Shown here piece by piece: positions 58,278 through 64,000 of a stretch of DNA of 64,000 nt. The stretch comes from Ulva prolifera (Eukaryota; Chlorophyta; Ulvophyceae; Ulvales; Ulvaceae), in NCBI GenBank assembly GCA_023078555.1, contig CM041200.1, forward strand, positions 7,866,807 to 7,930,806, written 5' to 3'. The notes beneath the pieces were generated by a model, which worked only from the letters and a program-made list of their open reading frames with translations, searched no databases and had not been told where the DNA came from. A program made the position numbers and the translations under genes. The first letter of the stretch is position 1, and every line of letters begins with the position of its first letter.

Positions 58278-61200
58278 TCGTGCATGTCCGCGAGGCGCAT
58301 CGAGATGTTGGACAGCACCTGCAGAAACACATCGGGGCGCTGAACACCCAAACAGCACCGGCAGTGACGGAACACATTGTCGATGGAGTACAGGGGCGCT
58401 ATAGGTCTGCGCAAAACAGGGCTGACGAGTGCACCGATTCACGGCAACGCCTCCCCAGCACGCAGCACGCATGCGGGAGCGCACCGCGAGCGCGGTGAAC
58501 AGGTCCGGCTCGGCACGGTTGCTCCACTCCTGCAGGCTCTCGCCCTTCTCCATCACGATGCACGGCGGCAGCGGCCGGCCGTTCGGGTCCACGAGGCCCC
58601 CGGCCGCGCCGTCGCACACCGCCTCGACCTGCGGCAGGAACCGCGCTGCGGCAGCCGACATCTGGACGGCCGCGCCGCCGCCGACGGCCGTCGTGGCGGA
58701 CATGTCGGCCGCGCGGGCCGCCACCTCCGGTGAGAGAGACTCGCGCACGTCGGGGAAGCAGGCGGCGTAGAGCGCGGCCTCGACGAAGAAGGCGTCGGGG
58801 TCGAGGAAGAACTTGACGGCGTAGTCGCAGCGGTCGCGTGCACCGCGCGCAAACTGCACCACCGCCTGGCCTGCATGGCACAAGGGGTGCTTGTTTATCT
58901 CCTGATCCGATGCCATACACTCGCACGATCAATGGGCCGACTCCCACGGGCCCTCTGAGTAGCCTGCACAATTCGTGAGCCCGCCGTCTTGGCACCCTCG
59001 GGTGAACAAACCGCGGGACCACTCCGCAGAGTGGCGCATGATGCGTACATGCCGCGCCGGGTGCGGCGTGAATGTGTCAGGGGAGCGCACCGCCGCGCCG
59101 CCGCTGCTGGCGGCCGAGAAGCTCGAACTTGCCGAGGAACAGGTCCTTCTTCGTGAACACGTCGAGCTGCTTCAGCACGGCGCGGATGCCGGTCTCCGAC
59201 ACCGTCGCGTCCGTCGTCTCGAGGCCGACGTCCCCCGCCGGCGCGAGCGTGGAGTAAACGCCCCGGCGCCCGGCCCCGGCTGCAATCTCTCGCGCGCGCT
59301 CTTGCTCGCGGGCCTGCAGCGCCGCAGCCGCGCCGCTCGCGGACGGCTCCTCGTACACCGCGTCCTCCTCGATCGTGCCGTCCACCGTGCGCTCCCGCGT
59401 GCTGCGGCCCTCCGTCTGCCGGCCATGCGTGCTCTGCGTGTGCGGAACGTACACACGGGTGCGATTCGAGTCGATCGTGTCGCCGTACGGCGAACGCACG
59501 ACCGTGCTGCCGGTGACGCCGCTCGAGCGCGCCTGCAGACTCGGCTCGCGGTAGGCTCCGAGGGCCGGGGCCGTGTAGTTGCCGACGGCAGATGCGCCGG
59601 ACGCGAGGGAGGGGGTGTGGCCGATGCTGCCGGCCCCGCTCCTCCCGGCCTGGCTCCCGGACGCATCGCCGCCGCTCATGTTGCCGGTGGATGAGAGGTC
59701 GATGAGCGGCTGGTCGGCCGCGGGCGCACGCACGCCGCGCTCGGCGGCGTCGCCGCGGAGCGACTCTGACGGCACGTCGGCGACGGTGGCGGCGTGGCGG
59801 TCGCGGCGAGACGCCGCCGCCGTCGCGGCCGCCGCGACGACGCCTGGCGGGTCCGGCCGCGGCGCGCGGTACCCGCCTGCCTCTCGGTCAAACAGACTCG
59901 GCTTGAGCATCTCGTCAGGCTCATCCTCCGGCTCCGGCGCAACGAGCGCGAGCGACTTCGGCAGCTCGTACTCGTAGTTAGGGTTGAGCGCGGACGACGG
60001 CATGCTCGCATCGCGCTGGAGGGAGCCCTCGTGCCTCAGGGTTCCAACCGGGAAGTCGCGGATGTGAGCCTGGGAATCGTCGTCGGAGTCGATGGAGCCG
60101 GAGCTGTGCGGCAGCGCTGCGCTGGCGCCGCCGACGAGGTCGGCCGCCGAGCCGCGCGCGGAGTAGCCAACAAACGTGTCGTCGGGGTGCTCCGCAAAGC
60201 CGGAGCCGGTCGAGATGAGCATCGCTTGCCCTGCGGACTGCATCGCGAAACCGTCGAGGTGCATCGTCTTCGCTTGGAGCACCTGCAGACACCACCCGTC
60301 TCACGTGACACACAAGGTGAGACGCGCGGGGGCGCACGCTGCCACGATTCGGCCGCCGAATCTACACCATGGTGCATGCAACCGGCACCTACGCATGCAG
60401 TAAATGCACGCGCACCGTGGTCACGTCGCCACCGAGCGCCGGCAGCCCGCCCGAGCCGCCGTCGCTGGTGCCCGTGAACCCGGCGACCTTGCCGCCGGCG
60501 CCGCGCTCCGCCTTGCGCCGCCGCGCCCCCACGCACCACCACAGCACGCCGGCGAGCGTGGCCGCGAGCAGCGCTACGATCACGATCAGCAGCACCGCGA
60601 TCGTGTCAAGGGAGTCGCCGTCGTCGCTGACCTCGCGGCCCGCGGCGAGGCCCGTCGCGATGTCAAGCGGCTGCGCGAGGTTCACCTGCACCTCCTCCGG
60701 CACGACCTCCGGCTCCGTCATGATGCCGCTGCGGTTGACGGCCGGCCCGGCCTCGACGACCAGCGGCGGCCAATCCGCCGGCGCCGGCGGGAAGTCCGGG
60801 AGAGCCTGCAGGACGTACATCACCATTGATATCACACGGTTTCGGGCTCACCCGCGCGGGCACGGCGTGAGCGTTGCTGTGGAGAATTCAGATGCCATGC
60901 GAGCTGACACTGCTGCAGTGGCTGGCTTGTGCTGCCACGCGTGCAACACCACATCGAAATCGCAGTCGTACATCAGCGAACACATGGGGGGCTGCTCTTG
61001 AATATGCACACGCAGCCGCAGGTGCCTTCGTCGCCTCAAATATACTTATCGCCCTCATGCACACATGAACCCAAGGGAGACATCCCCACCCAACATCGCA
61101 CTGCATGCATAGAAGTCATATGGTATGACTCACGCACCTTTTGTGTCGCGAGCAGCCACTCGTCGTCCTCCTGGACCATCAACACCGTGAATCGCAGCTG

Positions 61201-62889
61201 CGGGTCATTGATCACCTCGTAGTCTGTCAGCTGGTCCGGCGAGTCCACGACATCGATGGTAAACAGCTGATTCCCATAGTCCGGCCCAAACCCGTAGTTC
61301 TCGTACCCTGCGCCGCCGTCACCACTGTAGTCCCCAAATGGCACCCCTAACTCATAATCCCCTGCAGGCACAGCGCCCCCGGCCGGCCCCGCCGCGCTGT
61401 AATCCGGCAGAGGGCCGTCATTGGAAAACGGCACGCCCGTGCTCTCGCGGTCGCCGCTGCCGGCGAAGCCGCGGTCGATCGTGCGGTTGCGACCGGCGCG
61501 CGAGGACGCGGGGCACCCCGGGAGCACCGACTCAGGGGGGCGGAGCAGGTAGATGCAGTCGCTCATCGTGTCGTTGACGATGCGGAACTCCTCCCGAAAC
61601 ACGCCGGCGTCCGCGGGGGCCACCGCGACGACGTCGACGTCGTACGCCGCATCGTCCTCCGCGTAGTACAGTATGTAGAACCCTATCGCCGTCTGGTAGT
61701 CGTTGAGGGTCGTGCTCACGACGGCGCCGTGCTCGAGGGACACGTTGGCGAGGGAGACGTTGAAGAAGTGGACGGTGCCCTCGTACGAGACGTCGACGAG
61801 CTCGGATTCGACGCGCATGTTCCGGAAGACTGTGTTACGGATGTGGCCGACGCTCTGGAACTTGAGCGTGATGAGGGACTCAAAGCCGGCCCAATCCGAG
61901 AAGATGCAGTCTGCACGCGCCCGAGCGGTGGTACAACAGAAACGGCACGTGCGCCGGCTGTGTCAATCACGGTGTCAGGGGCGGCCGGCAGTGCTCCGCC
62001 TGGTGCGCGCTCCTTGGACACAGACCCCGGTTCAACCTCGGTTCTTGGTGAAGCTGAGCCCCAGGAAGCCACACAGCGCACAGGCATCAGGACAGGTGTG
62101 ATGATTGATCAGCCACGGCAGGCAGACCCGAACCAGGAAACGTGTGATGCCTCACGGACGTATTTCACCGCAGACGATGTTTTTTTTCAGGGGAGTCGGT
62201 GCACCTACACCAGGCTCGGCTGTGCCCCGCACGGCACCGCAGCAGCACACGCCGCGCGGCTCCGAGGGGCGGGGCCTGAACACATACACAACAATTCCAC
62301 ATATTCAGGTCTACGTTCTGGAGGCCAGCTCTGAAGGTCCGTGCTGAGCCGGTGCGGCATGTTCACCCAGGCTGCCGCGTAGCGTGTGTGCCGCAAACCC
62401 ACGACATCCCCACCAAAGCAGGGCCGCCGTGCGGCGGGCACGGTGCGCCGGAGGTGACTGTGAGGGGTGCATGCCGGCGCAGGGCTGCAGGAGCAGGGTT
62501 CCCCCGCGCAGCCCCGGCAGCCACCCGAGCAGCCCCGCACCGTCAACAAAGTAGGAGATCCCGGTCAAGTCGCCGACGAGCGCGCGCGCGTTGCCGCGGT
62601 GCTCCGCCTGGAACGTCGAGCCCGTGATGTACACCGTGCTGCGCACGACGCCCGGCCACTGGAGCTCGCCGTTGAGGGCGCCGGCGGTGATGAAGGTGAA
62701 CGAGGGCCGGGCGATGCGGCGCGCGAGCTTCAGGTACACGTTGTCGATCAGCATGCGGCCGTTGTTGACCATGAGCCACGTCTCGTTGACGACGAGCATG
62801 CATTGGAACGGCCGGAGCGGGATCACGTCGGCGGCGTCGCCCTCGGTCAGGTTGAGAGCCTTGACTGGGTCCGGCTCGGTGCAGTTGCC
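56361..62889 (-). CDS. Gene E: receptor-like protein kinase with canonical active site, 5' end outside window
   Basis: Proposed exons (minus strand): 62889-62541, 61910-61138, 60805-60416, 60282-59091, 58870-58485, 58318-57992, 56558-56361. They give 1204 residues plus a first exon not found before the right edge. The ectodomain has GNCTEPD, PFQC, DCIFSDW, MSDC and PGC; then PAPADWPP, a transmembrane helix at about 442-467 and ARRRK. A 397-codon exon adds an acidic/Ser-rich juxtamembrane region ending QLDVFTKKDLFLGKFELLG. The kinase domain is complete: Lys921 (YAVKFFL), VEA Glu, HRDLKPAN (Asp1051, Asn1056), DFG (Asp1070-Gly1072), APPE, DAWSLG and the C-lobe TRR. It should be able to phosphorylate Ser/Thr (HRDLKPxN is the Ser/Thr-type loop). 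This is the only member of the array with an intact active site, and so possibly the signalling partner or ancestor of the others. Confidence 0.88.
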
Positions 62890-64000
62890 CTGCAGGTGGT
62901 CCTCCATTACTCATGGCGTACTCATGACTTTTCATTCCGTTTCACCAAGGTCCATTCACCGGATTGAGGTGCACAGCGGCTACACGTGCTCTCCGATGAA
63001 TAGCTGTATAGTTCCACTTGTTTCGTGGGTGTCACATTCACGTTGTTTCCGGGCAGCGGCTCGAGGCGCGACACGTACTGCGACCACTGGTATGCCGGGA
63101 CAGAGACGCAGGCAGCGCTGCAACAGCAGCGTGAGAGCGTGACCAGCAACCCAGCACGCCTGCGCCAGCCAGCATCCGACACAGAGCCCAGCACTGCCAC
63201 AGGCAACACCTGCGCACGCTGCCTGTGCGGCGTCTTGTGTATGGCAGTCGCCCGATATGCCAGGGCTCGGAGCGACGGGCGGGGGGTGTCGGAGGGTGCT
63301 TGCCCGAGTGGCAGAGCTGTGATAAATGACATACAGGTGTTTGCGCCTATGCCGCAGGCTTACAAACTTGCAACAATCGCGAATAGACGTTCTAGATACT
63401 GTATCTAATGTCAAGGCCTGCTTAGACCTGGAAAGTTGGCGAGTAGATTGCTGAAGCTGCGCTAACTTGAAAGTGCCGTGATGTGCCGTGCCTTGTGCGT
63501 CATGCAGCCACGCACAACACATGGTATCACGATGAGGCTTTGTGACCACTTTGCAGCAATGACGTGACAGTTTCAGACATTGGCCTTGCTGAGGGATGAG
63601 CAGGCCGGCTGTGAGCAGCACAGAGGTGCGTCTGGTTGGTCGACGGATTCGAACAACGTAAAGTAAAGTAGACTGAAATTCACTGAGCCGTATCCTGAAA
63701 GGACATTGACATCTCCGAATTGACGACATGTGCCAATGTAAAGGAAAGGAAAGTGAATGTCTGTTTGCTTGGTCGCATAACGGGACAGACTCAAACAGCG
63801 ACACAGCTCTGAGTCTCTGAGTGCTGCAGCAGAGCAGAGATGTGGGAGCATGTCTGTCACCACTGCTGCAACACATCGATCTGGGCAGATTGCTCACAAT
63901 AAGGCTGGGAACAGCCTCTGCAGAGCATCAGAGTGCATGAAGAAGACTGCGTGCTGCTGGCCACATTCGTCCTGACAGGCAAGTTACTGACAGGCAAGTT
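62890..64000. other. Presumed first intron and upstream region of gene E
   Basis: No ALDIEIR-type first exon is present, so it should lie beyond 64000. A 305-codon minus-strand ORF (62980-63897) has no domain and crosses a repeat copy (63658-63735), so it is not called. Nothing else recognised. Confidence 0.5.
63658..63735 (+). repeat. Dispersed TAAAGTAAAGT repeat, copy 4
   Basis: GTAAAGTAAAGTAGACTGAA..CACTGAGCCGTATCC..GGACATTGACATCTCCGAAT..ACATGTGCC. It is the most diverged copy seen, upstream of gene E exon 2, and so again in a 5' intron of an array gene. Confidence 0.75.

Noticed and set aside
62980-63897. 305-codon minus-strand ORF
   Set aside because: Crosses a dispersed repeat copy, has no domain and no family motif; probably intron of gene E.

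Overview
The window looks like nuclear DNA of a eukaryotic alga, most likely a chlorophyte. The evidence is intron-rich genes with GC-rich exons, 5' splice sites mostly GTGCG or GTGAG, a chromodomain Ty3/gypsy retrotransposon, many palindromic mini-elements, and G/C homopolymer tracts up to 35 bases. Most of the roughly 64 kb is intronic or intergenic. No bacterial-style operons, rRNA, complete tRNA or CRISPR were seen. Species assignment is inference.

Layout from left to right: (1) 1-332, minus strand, the edge of a germin/spherulin-like cupin gene. (2) 3233-8564, a full-length, very young Ty3/gypsy chromovirus on the minus strand. It has 371-bp LTRs with no difference seen on reading and a 5-bp target duplication ATGTA. 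Pol is intact but gag lacks the core C-terminus and zinc knuckle. (3) 12833-62889 and beyond the right edge, a head-to-tail array of five paralogous genes, all on the minus strand, called here A (12.8-18.6 kb), C (23.2-30.4 kb), B (31.5-38.4 kb), D (43.9-49.8 kb) and E (56.4 kb to beyond the window). They are separated by repeat-rich spacers.

Splice sites were assigned by hand, and all phases close for A, B, D and E, giving coding sequences of 998, 927, 993 and at least 1204 residues. The shared architecture is: a Cys-containing ectodomain (motifs ALDIEIR.HLDL, GNC[ST], [FR]QC, [DG]C[IV][FI], [ML]SDC, PGC) that I suspect is a beta-helix; a Pro-rich stalk with [DE]WPP; one transmembrane segment with a basic stop-transfer; a QLD/KLD..LGK.ELLG juxtamembrane motif; and a protein-kinase domain. 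The exon carrying the kinase catalytic loop is exactly 327 nt in all five.

Only E keeps a canonical active site (VAIK-type Lys, HRDLKPAN, DFG). In A, B, C and D the Mg-binding DFG Asp is lost (GFS or SFT) and the HRD motif and catalytic-loop Asn are also changed. The locus therefore looks like one plausible active receptor-like kinase with four diverged, predicted catalytically dead sisters. C is also a 5'-truncated, frame-shifted copy of B carrying about 3 kb of extra DNA in one intron. The likely picture is a local birth-and-death receptor family; its ligand and pathway cannot be read from the sequence.
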